Below, one piece after another: positions 9,455 to 17,409 of a DNA stretch of 64,000 nucleotides (its first letter is position 1; each line of letters starts with the position of its first letter). The stretch is from Candidatus Nanopelagicales bacterium (GTDB lineage Bacteria; Actinomycetota; Actinomycetes; S36-B12; CAIYMF01): assembly GCA_017848795.1 (NCBI GenBank), contig JAFIHG010000035.1:1-64000 (forward strand), in the 5' to 3' direction. The notes under the pieces were generated by a model. The model was given only the letters and a program-made list of their open reading frames with translations. It did no database searches and was not told the DNA's origin. Position numbers and translations under genes: made by a program.

Positions 9455-11014
9455 TCACGACGCCGGGGCGACCCAGAGCCGCGCCGCGTCGTACAGGCCG
9501 GACGGCAGCAGCTCCAGCCCGTGCACGGAGGTGCCGGCGACGGCCGCGACCGCAGGGGACAGCAGTGGGGCGACGGCGGTGGTGTCGTACGCGTCCTTCT
9601 CGAACGGCGCGACGGCCGCGGCCTGACCGGTCGTGCCCTCGGCGGCGGAGACCGCGGCGATCGCGGTACCGGCGGCTGTCACATCGGCCCCGCTGAACAG
9701 GAAGCCGGTCGCGGCCACGAACGACAGCGGGTCGACGGGAGTCGGCGCCATGGCGGCGTAGTTGCCGATCGCCATGGTGTAGTCGCCGCCGGCGAGCTTG
9801 GTCAGGTACGTCGCGGAGTCGACCTGCTTGATCTGGGTGGCGATCCCGGCCGCCTCCAGCATCGGCCCGATCGCCTGGGCGGCGAGCAGATCGACGCCGC
9901 GGGAGGAGTCGACGAGCAGCTCGACCGGCGCGCCGGAGTAGCCGGACTTGCCGGCCTCGGCCTTGGCCGCGGGCGCATCGAAGGCGGACCAGTCGCAGGT
10001 CGGGCAGCCCTCGTCGCCGGGCACCACCGCGGGCAGCACGCCGGTCGCGACGGTGGCGTCACCCGCGTACACACCGGAGATCAGCCCGGCGCGGTCGATG
10101 GAGAGGGACACGGCACGCCGGAAGTGGGCGTCCGAGGTCGGAGCCGCGGCGTGGTTGAAGATGAGCAGGCTGATCGTCGACGAGGGGACCTTGACGATCT
10201 GGGGGTCCCCCGTGACGGTGCCCAGCGAGTCCAGCGGTACCCGGTCCGCCATCCCCGCGTCGCCGCTCGCCACCTGGACCAGCCGCTGGGAGGTGTCGGC
10301 GACCACCCGGTAGGTCAGCTTGTCCAGGTACGGCTGGCCCGCGGCGTAGAAGTGCTGGTTGCGCACGAGCGTGATGCTGTCGCCGGGCTGCTCGGACTCG
10401 ATCGCGTACGGTCCGGCTCCGACCGGCTTGGCGAAGAACTCCTTCTTGCTCTTGCCGCCGAAGTCGGCCGGGAGCACCGCCGACGTGCTCCAGGTCAGGA
10501 TGGGCACGAGCGCGGAGGACGGCGCGGTCAGCGTCAGCACCACGGAAGAGTCGCCGGAGGCCTTGGCGCTCTTGATGATTCCGCTGTAGAGCGGGCCGTA
10601 GTTCGCGCCCGCCTTCCACTGCTCCACCGAGAACACCAGGTCCGCGGGGGTCACCGGCGCGCCGTCGCTGAAGGCGGCGCCGTCTGCGAGGGTCAGGGTG
10701 AGCTTGGTACGGGAGTCGTCGTACGACCAGGACTTGGCCAGCCCCGGGACGACCTCGGTGCCGTCCGGGCTCAGCTCCAGCAGCGGCGCGGTCACCTCGC
10801 GGATCAACTGGTACGTGGAAACCTGCATCGCGGTCGCCGGGTCCCAGCCGTCGATGGCATCCGGAATGACGACGGTCAGGCTGCCGCCGGTGACCGGTGT
10901 CCCGGGCACCACCGTCGAACCGTCGGACGGCGCAGCGCTCGAACACGCTGCCAGGCCGGCGCACAAGACAGTGGCGGCGCCCACCGCCACGATCGTCCTG
11001 ATCCGCTGGATCAT
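9455..11014 (-). CDS. ABC transporter solute-binding lipoprotein, SBP_bac_5 family
   Basis: This 519-aa lipoprotein has signal peptide MIQRIRTIVAVGAATVLCAG and lipobox LAAC (Cys about residue 23), so it would be anchored outside the cell. The body shows the family pattern PLLELSPDGTEVVPGLAKSWSYDDSRTKLTLTLADGAAFSDGAPVTPADLVFSV. Family 5 proteins bind peptides, nickel or diverse small compounds, so the ligand cannot be named. It is the first gene of the operon ending at 5036 and is transcribed away from a TetR regulator. A weak promoter (TATCTT at 11088-11093) lies upstream next to an inverted repeat. Confidence 0.92.
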   Translation of the reverse strand: MIQRIRTIVAVGAATVLCAGLAACSSAAPSDGSTVVPGTPVTGGSLTVVIPDAIDGWDPATAMQVSTYQLIREVTAPLLELSPDGTEVVPGLAKSWSYDDSRTKLTLTLADGAAFSDGAPVTPADLVFSVEQWKAGANYGPLYSGIIKSAKASGDSSVVLTLTAPSSALVPILTWSTSAVLPADFGGKSKKEFFAKPVGAGPYAIESEQPGDSITLVRNQHFYAAGQPYLDKLTYRVVADTSQRLVQVASGDAGMADRVPLDSLGTVTGDPQIVKVPSSTISLLIFNHAAAPTSDAHFRRAVSLSIDRAGLISGVYAGDATVATGVLPAVVPGDEGCPTCDWSAFDAPAAKAEAGKSGYSGAPVELLVDSSRGVDLLAAQAIGPMLEAAGIATQIKQVDSATYLTKLAGGDYTMAIGNYAAMAPTPVDPLSFVAATGFLFSGADVTAAGTAIAAVSAAEGTTGQAAAVAPFEKDAYDTTAVAPLLSPAVAAVAGTSVHGLELLPSGLYDAARLWVAPAS

Positions 11015-11108
11015 GGGTCCACCTCGTTCTGCGGGTTCGTGGCACGGGGCCGGGTGGAGCGGGAAGAGTGCACGCGACCGAATCGCTAAGATAGGAGTCG
11101 GACGTTGT

Positions 11109-11125
11109 TCGTAGAATGTTTACGA
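11109..11125. promoter_or_regulatory. Putative operator between the SBP and TetR genes
   Basis: An inverted repeat TCGTA-N7-TACGA lies in the 122-bp divergent region, 11 nt before the TetR start and just outside the weak SBP promoter. TAGAAT inside it (11112-11117) could be the -10 of the regulator gene. This is the usual place for autoregulation by a TetR protein. The match is short (5 bp per arm), so the assignment is tentative. Confidence 0.45.
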
Positions 11126-11136
11126 TGGGAGGGCGC

Positions 11137-11877
11137 ATGTCAAGGGTTTCGAAGGAAAGACCAGCACGCGCCCGCCGTCGCAGCGCGCAGACCACGCGCG
11201 CTCTCATGCTGCGAGCCGGCACCGATCTCGCGATCGAGGCCCTTCACGAGGCCGACGAGGATGCCGCGGCGCGCGCGCTGTCCCACATCCGCCTCACCGA
11301 GGTGGCGCGCAAGGCGACCGAGCTCGAGTCGTCAGATGACGGCGCTCCGGTCGCCCCGATCACGACCGGCGCGATCTACCAGCTCTGGCCCTCGCAGGCC
11401 GCCTACCAGGCCGACCTGATGGTCCACGTGCTGAGTGAGGCCCCGCTGCCGGTGCCCGCCCGGCTGCACAGCAGAGCGCTCGAGCTGATCGCCGCTGGCA
11501 CGCCCGCGGAGCAGATCATGGGCGAGCTCGCCGACCTGGCCTTCTCCCGGGCCCGCGCCACCCCGGAGTACGACCTGGCCCTGCTGTTCGTGCCGTACAG
11601 CACGCTGCCTCGCGTGGGCGAGACGCTGCGAGAGACCTACCGTGAGCAGGACCGCGCGGCACGTCCCATCTACCAGGCGGTACTGACCTCGGGGCGCCTG
11701 CGGGTGCGTGCCCCCTGGAAACTCGACGACCTGATGGCGGCGATGTCCGCGCTGCACGACGGGTTCCGGGTGCGGCTGCACAGCGACCCGACGATCGTGC
11801 GCAACCGCAAGGGCCAGTCCCTGCTGGCGGAGGCGAGCATCGCGCTGTTCCGCAGCTTCACCGAACCCATCGACTGA
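11137..11877 (+). CDS. TetR-like transcriptional regulator
   Basis: This 246-aa protein has a basic N-terminus (SKERPARARRRSAQTTRALMLRAGTDLAIEALHEADEDAAARALSHIRLTEVARKATE...) and a helix-turn-helix segment ending ITTGAIYQLWPSQAAYQADLM, which matches the TetR recognition helix pattern (x-x-G-x-[IL]-Y-x-x-[FW]). The C-terminal ~170 residues are a helical ligand domain without clear assignment. ATG 11137 was chosen because GGGAGGG precedes it at good spacing; ATGs at 11116 and 11125 lie within or just after the -10/operator region. It lies between the transporter operon and the catabolic genes and is the natural candidate for controlling both. Confidence 0.8.
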   Translation: MSRVSKERPARARRRSAQTTRALMLRAGTDLAIEALHEADEDAAARALSHIRLTEVARKATELESSDDGAPVAPITTGAIYQLWPSQAAYQADLMVHVLSEAPLPVPARLHSRALELIAAGTPAEQIMGELADLAFSRARATPEYDLALLFVPYSTLPRVGETLRETYREQDRAARPIYQAVLTSGRLRVRAPWKLDDLMAAMSALHDGFRVRLHSDPTIVRNRKGQSLLAEASIALFRSFTEPID

Positions 11878-11903
11878 CGGGCGCGCCGCCCCTCACCCCG
11901 CGT

Positions 11904-11958
11904 GTCCCTGCTCGAAACGTCGTCAACTCGCCGGGATAACGACATTTCGAGCAGGGAC
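11904..11958. repeat. Intergenic palindrome family A, copy 1
   Basis: Arms 11904-11923 (GTCCCTGCTCGAAACGTCGT) and 11939-11958 pair over 20 bp with one G-T mismatch, around a 15-nt loop. The element sits between two convergent genes, 27 nt after the TetR stop and 20 nt after the hydrolase stop. The same arm sequence recurs at 20205 and 36899. It may act as a bidirectional terminator. No T-run follows. Confidence 0.9.
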
Positions 11959-11977
11959 GCGGGACAGGGGGCGACCG

Positions 11978-13249
11978 TCAGGCGAGGGTCTCGATGTAGG
12001 ACGTGATCGCCTCGCAGATCGCCGACTCGTCGGTGTCGCGTTCGGCGTTCACGGCGTCCGGCGCGGACGCGAGACGGACGATCACCAGATCGTTCGCGTG
12101 GTCGACCCAGAGGATCTGACCGCAGACTCCCCACGCCGTCGGCCGTCCTCCTGGAGCCACCCACCACTGGCCGCGATAGCTCCATCCGGCCATGTGCGCG
12201 CTCTCGGGCGACCGGGCGAAGGCCTCGACGTCGCCACCGGCCCGCAGCTGGTCGATCACCTGCTCCGGCCAGACCACCTCGTCCCCGCGTCGCCCTCCCT
12301 CGAGGACGAGCTGGCCGAACCGGGCCAGGTCGCGAGCCGTGACGTTGAGCCCGCCGCTGGTGACCGGCGTCCCGGTGGGGTCGAGCAGCAGCATCCCGGA
12401 GCGTTCCGCGCCGATCCGGGACCAGATCCGTTCGGAGAGCGTCTGCACGTACGACTGACCGTGCACCATCGTCAGGATCCAGCCGAGCACGTCGGTGGCG
12501 GGGGTCAGGTACTGGAACCGGCGTCCCGGCGTGCCGCGCGGTGTCAAGGTGCGCGTGAAGTCCCAGACTCCCCAGCCCGGGTCGTGCGCGTTGTCGACCC
12601 AGGAACCGGTCGCCCGCAGGAACTTGAGGAACTGTGCCTCCTCCTGCCCCGGGTCCGGGTCGTCGCCGAGCCACTCGAGCTCGTCCCACTCCATCTCGAA
12701 GACCATGTCCAGCACCTGCTGCACGGTGGCGCCGGCGAACCCGGACCCGGCGAGCGCCGGCACGTAGTCGGCGGGGCTGCGGTCCGGGTCGACCAGTCCG
12801 TCGTGGATCGCGAGCAGCATCAGGAAGCCGGTGAAGGACTTGGTCACCGACGCCAGCAGGTGCCGCTGGTCGGGGGCCAGGTCGTTGTCGTAGCGCTCGT
12901 ACAACAGGTGCCCGTGGTGCAGCACCAGCAGGGCGTCGCTGTACGTCCGCTCCAGCATCTCGCGCAGCGGCCGTGCCGTGCCGGTGTGGTCGACGACGGG
13001 CAACGCCTCGAGCGCCTCGACGTGTCCGGACCGCTCCGGCAGCTCACGCACCTCACCACTCCCGCGTGAGACCTCGGCACACGGCATCAGCTCAGTCATG
13101 TGCGAGAACGCCCAACGGTTGTACGGCGGGAAGAGCCAGTTCCCCCGGTTGACCCGCGCCTCGCGCGGCGGGGGACATCCCACCATGAGCCCGAGCTCCC
13201 GTGCGGTCGCGTACGCCGATACCGGACCTGCGGAAACCGATGCCACCAT
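11978..13249 (-). CDS. Beta-lactamase-fold serine hydrolase (NylB/class C-like)
   Basis: This 423-aa protein is of the serine hydrolase family that includes class C beta-lactamases, DD-peptidases, esterases and 6-aminohexanoate-dimer hydrolase. The nucleophile motif SVTK (S-x-x-K) occurs in LLASVTKSFTGFLMLLAIHDGLVDPDRSPADYVPAL. The neighbouring WDFTRTLTPRGTPGRRFQYLTPATDVLGWIL resembles NylB relatives, where a Tyr follows. No convincing signal peptide is seen, so it is probably cytoplasmic. ATG 13249 is chosen because a strong -10 (TATGAT, 13275-13280) lies over the upstream ATG at 13279. In context it would hydrolyse an ester or amide that the transporter imports. Confidence 0.82.
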   Translation of the reverse strand: MVASVSAGPVSAYATARELGLMVGCPPPREARVNRGNWLFPPYNRWAFSHMTELMPCAEVSRGSGEVRELPERSGHVEALEALPVVDHTGTARPLREMLERTYSDALLVLHHGHLLYERYDNDLAPDQRHLLASVTKSFTGFLMLLAIHDGLVDPDRSPADYVPALAGSGFAGATVQQVLDMVFEMEWDELEWLGDDPDPGQEEAQFLKFLRATGSWVDNAHDPGWGVWDFTRTLTPRGTPGRRFQYLTPATDVLGWILTMVHGQSYVQTLSERIWSRIGAERSGMLLLDPTGTPVTSGGLNVTARDLARFGQLVLEGGRRGDEVVWPEQVIDQLRAGGDVEAFARSPESAHMAGWSYRGQWWVAPGGRPTAWGVCGQILWVDHANDLVIVRLASAPDAVNAERDTDESAICEAITSYIETLA

Positions 13250-13264
13250 GCACCTCCATGTGTC

Positions 13265-13293
13265 TTGTTTCTTCATCATAGAAGTTCTATGGT
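13265..13293. promoter_or_regulatory. Divergent promoters with a central palindrome
   Basis: On the plus strand, TTGTTT (13265-13270) and TATGGT (13288-13293), 17 bp apart, form a good sigma-70-type promoter for the Rieske operon. On the minus strand, TATGAT (13275-13280) is a -10 for the hydrolase gene, with TTGACT 19 bp upstream. A perfect palindrome, ATAGAA-G-TTCTAT (13278-13290), overlaps both -10 boxes, so a bound repressor would shut both genes. Confidence 0.65.
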
Positions 13294-13325
13294 GCGGTCA
13301 GTCAATGCTCTCCCGGAGGAATCGG

Positions 13326-14432
13326 ATGACGCTGCTCGACACGGAACGCGCCACTGCGGTCACCGCGCCGGCCGCGGCGGAGTACACCGATCCCACGCTG
13401 TTGCGGGCCGAGCTCGCGGCCGCGTTCCGCCGGAGCTGGCAGGTCGCCGTCCCTGCCGCCGCCGTCGCCGAGCCGGGCTCGTACGCCGCCACCACGATCG
13501 CCGGCACGCCCGTGGTGGTGACCCGTGACCAGGACGGCGTGCTGCACGCCCTGGCCAACGTCTGCCGGCATCGCGGGATGATCCTCGCGGAGGGGTGCGG
13601 CCCGGCCAGGAACCTGGTGTGCCCCAACCACGCCTGGGTGTACGACCTGTCCGGTCGGCTGGTCGGCGCGCCCCGCACCGGCGCCGAGCCGGGCTTCGAC
13701 CCGGACCGGATCGCGCTACCGCGGCTCGCCGTGCACGAGTGGGGTCCGCTCGTGCTCGCGAACCTGGACGGCGCCGCCGAGCCACCGCGCCACGAGCTGG
13801 ACGTGATCGAGACCGGCCTTGCCGAGTCCGGTCTCCGGTTCGCCGACCTCGCGCCGTACGGCGCGACGGTCGACTGGTCGATCGAGGCCAGCTGGAAGAT
13901 CGTCGTCGAGAACTATCTGGAGTGCTACCACTGCGGTCGCGTGCATCCGGACCTGGCACGAGTGATCGACACCAGCCTGGAGAAGTACGCGCTCGACCCC
14001 GACGGTGACCTGCTCTCGGCACGCTCCCCGATCCGCAGCGCCGGCGACCCGGCCCGCCAGCAGCAGATCCTGCGCACCGACGGTCCGGTCGAGCTCAGCC
14101 AGTGGCACCTGCTGTTCCCGGCGACGACGATCAACGTCTACCCGGGCCAGGGTGCCGTCGAGGTGACCTGGTACTGGCCGGTGGACACCGGGCTCACCGC
14201 GGCGCGGACCCTGGTGCTCGCTCCCCCGGGCGCCGACCCGGCGTACCTGGACCAGGTCGTGGAGCTGCTCACCCGGGTGGGTGAGGAGGACAACGCCATC
14301 TGCGAGTCGATGCACGCGGGCCTGCTCTCGGGCACCCTCGAACGGCCGATGTTCCTGGCGCACAACGAGAAGCTGCTGGGCCACTTCCACGCCGCGCTCC
14401 GAGCCCGGCTCGGCGCGGGTACCGAGCGGTGA
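13326..14432 (+). CDS. Rieske-type non-haem iron oxygenase, alpha subunit
   Basis: This 368-aa protein has a Rieske [2Fe-2S] site CRHRG (about residue 80) plus CPNH (about 99), spaced as in ring-hydroxylating oxygenases. The mononuclear iron region ENYLECYHCGRVHPDLARV supplies the two His ligands near residues 200-210. Such enzymes hydroxylate aromatic, steroid or quaternary-amine substrates using electrons from a separate reductase, which is not encoded in the window. The start ATG has GGAGGA 5 nt upstream. It is the first gene of a seven-gene plus-strand cluster and overlaps the thiolase gene by 4 bp. Confidence 0.92.
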   Translation: MTLLDTERATAVTAPAAAEYTDPTLLRAELAAAFRRSWQVAVPAAAVAEPGSYAATTIAGTPVVVTRDQDGVLHALANVCRHRGMILAEGCGPARNLVCPNHAWVYDLSGRLVGAPRTGAEPGFDPDRIALPRLAVHEWGPLVLANLDGAAEPPRHELDVIETGLAESGLRFADLAPYGATVDWSIEASWKIVVENYLECYHCGRVHPDLARVIDTSLEKYALDPDGDLLSARSPIRSAGDPARQQQILRTDGPVELSQWHLLFPATTINVYPGQGAVEVTWYWPVDTGLTAARTLVLAPPGADPAYLDQVVELLTRVGEEDNAICESMHAGLLSGTLERPMFLAHNEKLLGHFHAALRARLGAGTER

Positions 14433-15622
14433 GCGCGCTCGGCGGCAAGGCCCGGGTGGCCGGGGTCGGGATGGTGCCCTTCCGCACGCCGCGTACCGCC
14501 GATCCGTACGACGTGATGGCGCCGGCCGCGGTCCGTGCCGCGCTCGCCGATGCCGGACTCGAGTACGGGCAGGTGCAGCAGGCGTACGTCGGGTACGTGT
14601 ACGGCGACTCGACCTCCGGCCAGGCCGCGCTGTACGAGGTCGGGCAGAGCGGCATCCCGGTCGTGAACGTGAACAACAACTGCGCCACCGGGTCGACCGC
14701 GCTGTTCCTCGCCCGGCAGGCGATCGAGGGCGGCCAGGCCGACTGCGTGCTCGCGCTCGGCTTCGAGCAGATGCAGCGCGGCGCGCTCAGCACGCTCTGG
14801 GACGATCGGCCCAGCCCCTTCGCCCGCTCGGACCGGATCGTGCTCGACCTGCAGGGCCCCAGTGACGCGCCGTTCGCGGCGCAGTACTTCGGCGGCGCGG
14901 GGGCGACGTACGCCGCGGCGTACGGCACCCCGCCCGAGACCTTCGCCGCGGTCTCCGTGAAGGCGCGCGCGCACGCCGCGAACAACCCCTACGCCGTCTT
15001 CCGCGACCCGGTGACCGTCGAGCAGGTGCTCGCCTCGCCGCAGGTGTACGGCCCGCTCACCCGGCTGCAGTGCTGCCCGCCGACCTGCGGTGCCGCGGCT
15101 GCCGTCCTGGTGTCGGAGCAGTTCGCGCGCCGCCACGGCCTGCCGGCGGGAGTGGCGATCCGCGCCCAGGCGATGACGACCGACACGGCGACGAGCTTCG
15201 AGCCTCCGGACCTGCGCCGCCTCGTCGGGTACGACATGACCCGCGCGGCCGCGCAGCAGGTGTACGAGGACGCCGGCGTCGACCCGCTCGACGTCCCGGT
15301 CGTCGAGCTGCACGACTGCTTCACCACCAACGAGGTGCTGTCCTACGAAGCGCTCGGACTCACCTCCGAGGGCAGCGCCGAGAAGTTCGTGGCCGAGGGC
15401 GACAACACGTACGGCGGCCGGGTCGTGACGAACCCCTCCGGCGGGCTGCTGTCCAAGGGCCACCCGCTCGGGGCGACCGGTCTGGCCCAGTGCGCCGAGC
15501 TCGTGTGGCAGCTGCGTGGGACCGCGGGCGCGCGCACCGTGCCCGATGCCCGACTGGCGCTGCAGCACAACATCGGTCTCGGCGGCGCCGCCGTCGTCAC
15601 CCTCTACGAGAAGGCCGGCTGA
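14429..15622 (+). CDS. SCP2-type thiolase / lipid-transfer protein family
   Basis: This is a 397-aa thiolase-fold protein. The nucleophile region NVNNNCATGSTALFLARQ is present, as is the His loop GGLLSKGHPLGATGLAQCAEL. The C-terminal CxG motif of classical thiolases is replaced by QHNIGLGGAAVVTLYEKAG, which places it with SCP2 thiolases/Ltp proteins. In steroid side-chain degradation such proteins (Ltp2) act as retro-aldolases with a DUF35 partner, but no DUF35 gene lies nearby. The GTG start overlaps the oxygenase stop. It may cleave the beta-oxidised CoA ester made by the genes that follow. Confidence 0.9.
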   Translation: MSALGGKARVAGVGMVPFRTPRTADPYDVMAPAAVRAALADAGLEYGQVQQAYVGYVYGDSTSGQAALYEVGQSGIPVVNVNNNCATGSTALFLARQAIEGGQADCVLALGFEQMQRGALSTLWDDRPSPFARSDRIVLDLQGPSDAPFAAQYFGGAGATYAAAYGTPPETFAAVSVKARAHAANNPYAVFRDPVTVEQVLASPQVYGPLTRLQCCPPTCGAAAAVLVSEQFARRHGLPAGVAIRAQAMTTDTATSFEPPDLRRLVGYDMTRAAAQQVYEDAGVDPLDVPVVELHDCFTTNEVLSYEALGLTSEGSAEKFVAEGDNTYGGRVVTNPSGGLLSKGHPLGATGLAQCAELVWQLRGTAGARTVPDARLALQHNIGLGGAAVVTLYEKAG

Positions 15623-16084
15623 ATGCCCATCGACCGCGACCGGGCGCTCGCCCTGGTGATCCCCGACCGCACCGTCACGGTGGAGCGCGGCGCCCTGCGG
15701 GCGTTCGCGCAGGCGACCGGCGACGACCGGCCGGCGAGCCACGAGGTCGCGGCGGCCCGCGGGGACGGAGCACCCGACCTGCGGGTGCCGCCGACGTACT
15801 TCTTCAGTTTGGAGCTGTTCGCGCCCGACCCGTTCGGCTTCCTGTCGGATCTCGACATCGACCTGCGCCACGTCCTGCACGGCGAGCAGCACTTCGAGTA
15901 CTTCACGTCGTGCCACGCCGGGGACGAACTCACGCTGCGGTCCCGGATCACCGACGTGACCGCCAAGAAGGGCGGGCCCATGGAGCTGCTCACCAAGGAG
16001 ACCGACGTCCACCGCGGCGATGCGCCGGTGGCGCGGATGCGCACCGTGCTCGTGGTCCGCAACCCCGCGGGGAGCGCAGCATGA
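15623..16084 (+). CDS. MaoC-like dehydratase, FAS1-like N-terminal type
   Basis: This 153-aa protein of the hot-dog FAS1-like/MaoC_dehydrat_N group begins VIPDRTVTVERGALRAFAQATGDDRP, with RVPPTYFFSLELF and FEYFTSCHAGDELTLRSRITDVTAKKGG later on. The group usually supplies the non-catalytic half of a two-subunit enoyl-CoA hydratase, and the catalytic half is the next gene. It starts 1 nt after the thiolase stop and overlaps the next gene by 4 bp, which supports a stoichiometric heterodimer. Confidence 0.85.
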   Translation: MPIDRDRALALVIPDRTVTVERGALRAFAQATGDDRPASHEVAAARGDGAPDLRVPPTYFFSLELFAPDPFGFLSDLDIDLRHVLHGEQHFEYFTSCHAGDELTLRSRITDVTAKKGGPMELLTKETDVHRGDAPVARMRTVLVVRNPAGSAA

Positions 16085-16539
16085 CCGAGCAGCTCACCGC
16101 CGGCCCGCGCACCGCGCCCACCGTTCGCCTGGAGCCCGGCCAAGAGCTGCCGGCCCTCGCACTCCCGCCGATCACCCGTACCACGCTGGCCCTGTTCGCC
16201 GGAGCGTCCGGGGACCACAACCCGATCCACATCGACCTCGACGCCGCCCGCTCCGCCGGCCTGGACGACGTGTTCGCCCACGGCATGCTGTCCATGGCCT
16301 ACCTCGGGCGGTTGCTCACCTCGTACGTCCCCCAGCAGCGCATCCGGTCCTTCGGCGCCCGGTTCGTCGCGATCACCCCGGTGCACGCCCGGCCGACCTG
16401 CCGAGCAACGGTCGTCTCCATCCGGAACGGGATCGCCGCGCTCGAGCTGCGGGTGGAGCTCGCCGACGGCACCACCACCATGACCGGTCACGCCGAGGTG
16501 GACGTGACGATAGATCCGCACACCGACGGAGGCGAATGA
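16081..16539 (+). CDS. MaoC-like enoyl-CoA hydratase, catalytic subunit type
   Basis: This 152-aa MaoC-domain protein carries the hydratase-2 signature FAGASGDHNPIHIDLDAARSAGLDDVFAHGMLSMAYLGRLL, with the catalytic Asp/His pair in GDHNPIH. It would hydrate a 2-enoyl-CoA together with the preceding half-subunit. It starts at ATG 16081, inside the ATGA overlap, and ends 1 nt before the SDR start. Confidence 0.9.
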   Translation: MTEQLTAGPRTAPTVRLEPGQELPALALPPITRTTLALFAGASGDHNPIHIDLDAARSAGLDDVFAHGMLSMAYLGRLLTSYVPQQRIRSFGARFVAITPVHARPTCRATVVSIRNGIAALELRVELADGTTTMTGHAEVDVTIDPHTDGGE

Positions 16540-16540
16540 C

Positions 16541-17380
16541 ATGAGCCCGAACGGAACGCTCGCAGGGAAGGTGGCGCTCGTCAGCGGCGCGGGCCGGGGC
16601 ATCGGGCAGCAGATCGCCTCCAGGCTCGTCGCCGAGGGCGCCGCCGTCGTCGTGAACGACCTCGATGCCGCACCGGCACAGCAGACCGTCGACCAGCTCA
16701 CCGCCGCCGGTGGGCGAGCCGTCGCGTACCCCGGGAGCGTCACCGCGCCCGGGTTCGCCGACGGGTTCGTCGCCGCCGCCGTGGAGGCGTTCGGCGGCCT
16801 GGACATCATCGTGAACAACGCCGGGTACACCTGGGACAACGTCATCCAGAAGATGACCGACGAGCAGTGGGAGGCCATGCTCGGGGTCCACCTGACGGCG
16901 CCCTTCCGGATCCTGCGCGCCGCCCAGCCGGTCATCTCCGAGCGGGTACGCGCCGCCCGCGCCGCGGGCGAGCCGGTCCCGTGCCGCAAGGTCGTGAACG
17001 TGTCCTCGATCGCCGGGCTGGGCGGGAACGCGGGGCAGGCCGGGTATGCCGCGGCGAAGGCCGGCATCGTCGGGCTCACCAAGACCCTCGCCAAGGAGTG
17101 GGGGCGCTACAACGTCACAGTGAACACTGTCGCCTTCGGCATGATCGACACTCGGCTGACCTCGACACCGGCAGGCGGGGACGGCGCGATCGAGATCGAG
17201 GGCCGCCAGATCAAGGTCGGGGTCAACCCGGAGCTGCTCGGGACGCTGGAGGCGATGATCCCGCTCGGCCGTTCCGGAACCCCGCAGGAGGCGGCGGGGG
17301 CGGTCTACCTGTTCTGCACCCCCGACTCCGACTACGTCAGCGCGCAGACCGTGGTCTGCGGCGGCGGTTTCATGTTCTAG
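16541..17380 (+). CDS. Short-chain dehydrogenase/reductase
   Basis: This 279-aa SDR has the cofactor loop GAGRGIGQ, NNAG (in IIVNNAGYTWDN), catalytic Ser in NVSSIAGLGG and YAAAK (Tyr-x3-Lys). It closely follows the hydratase pair and most likely oxidises the 3-hydroxyacyl-CoA to the 3-ketoacyl-CoA cleaved by the thiolase. An internal segment, VRAARAAGEPVPCRK, is longer than in FabG. Cofactor choice is not certain, although NDLDAAP after the second strand suggests NAD(H). Confidence 0.9.
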   Translation: MSPNGTLAGKVALVSGAGRGIGQQIASRLVAEGAAVVVNDLDAAPAQQTVDQLTAAGGRAVAYPGSVTAPGFADGFVAAAVEAFGGLDIIVNNAGYTWDNVIQKMTDEQWEAMLGVHLTAPFRILRAAQPVISERVRAARAAGEPVPCRKVVNVSSIAGLGGNAGQAGYAAAKAGIVGLTKTLAKEWGRYNVTVNTVAFGMIDTRLTSTPAGGDGAIEIEGRQIKVGVNPELLGTLEAMIPLGRSGTPQEAAGAVYLFCTPDSDYVSAQTVVCGGGFMF

Positions 17381-17409
17381 GCCAGGCGAAGGACAGGGAA
17401 GGGCAGGGC

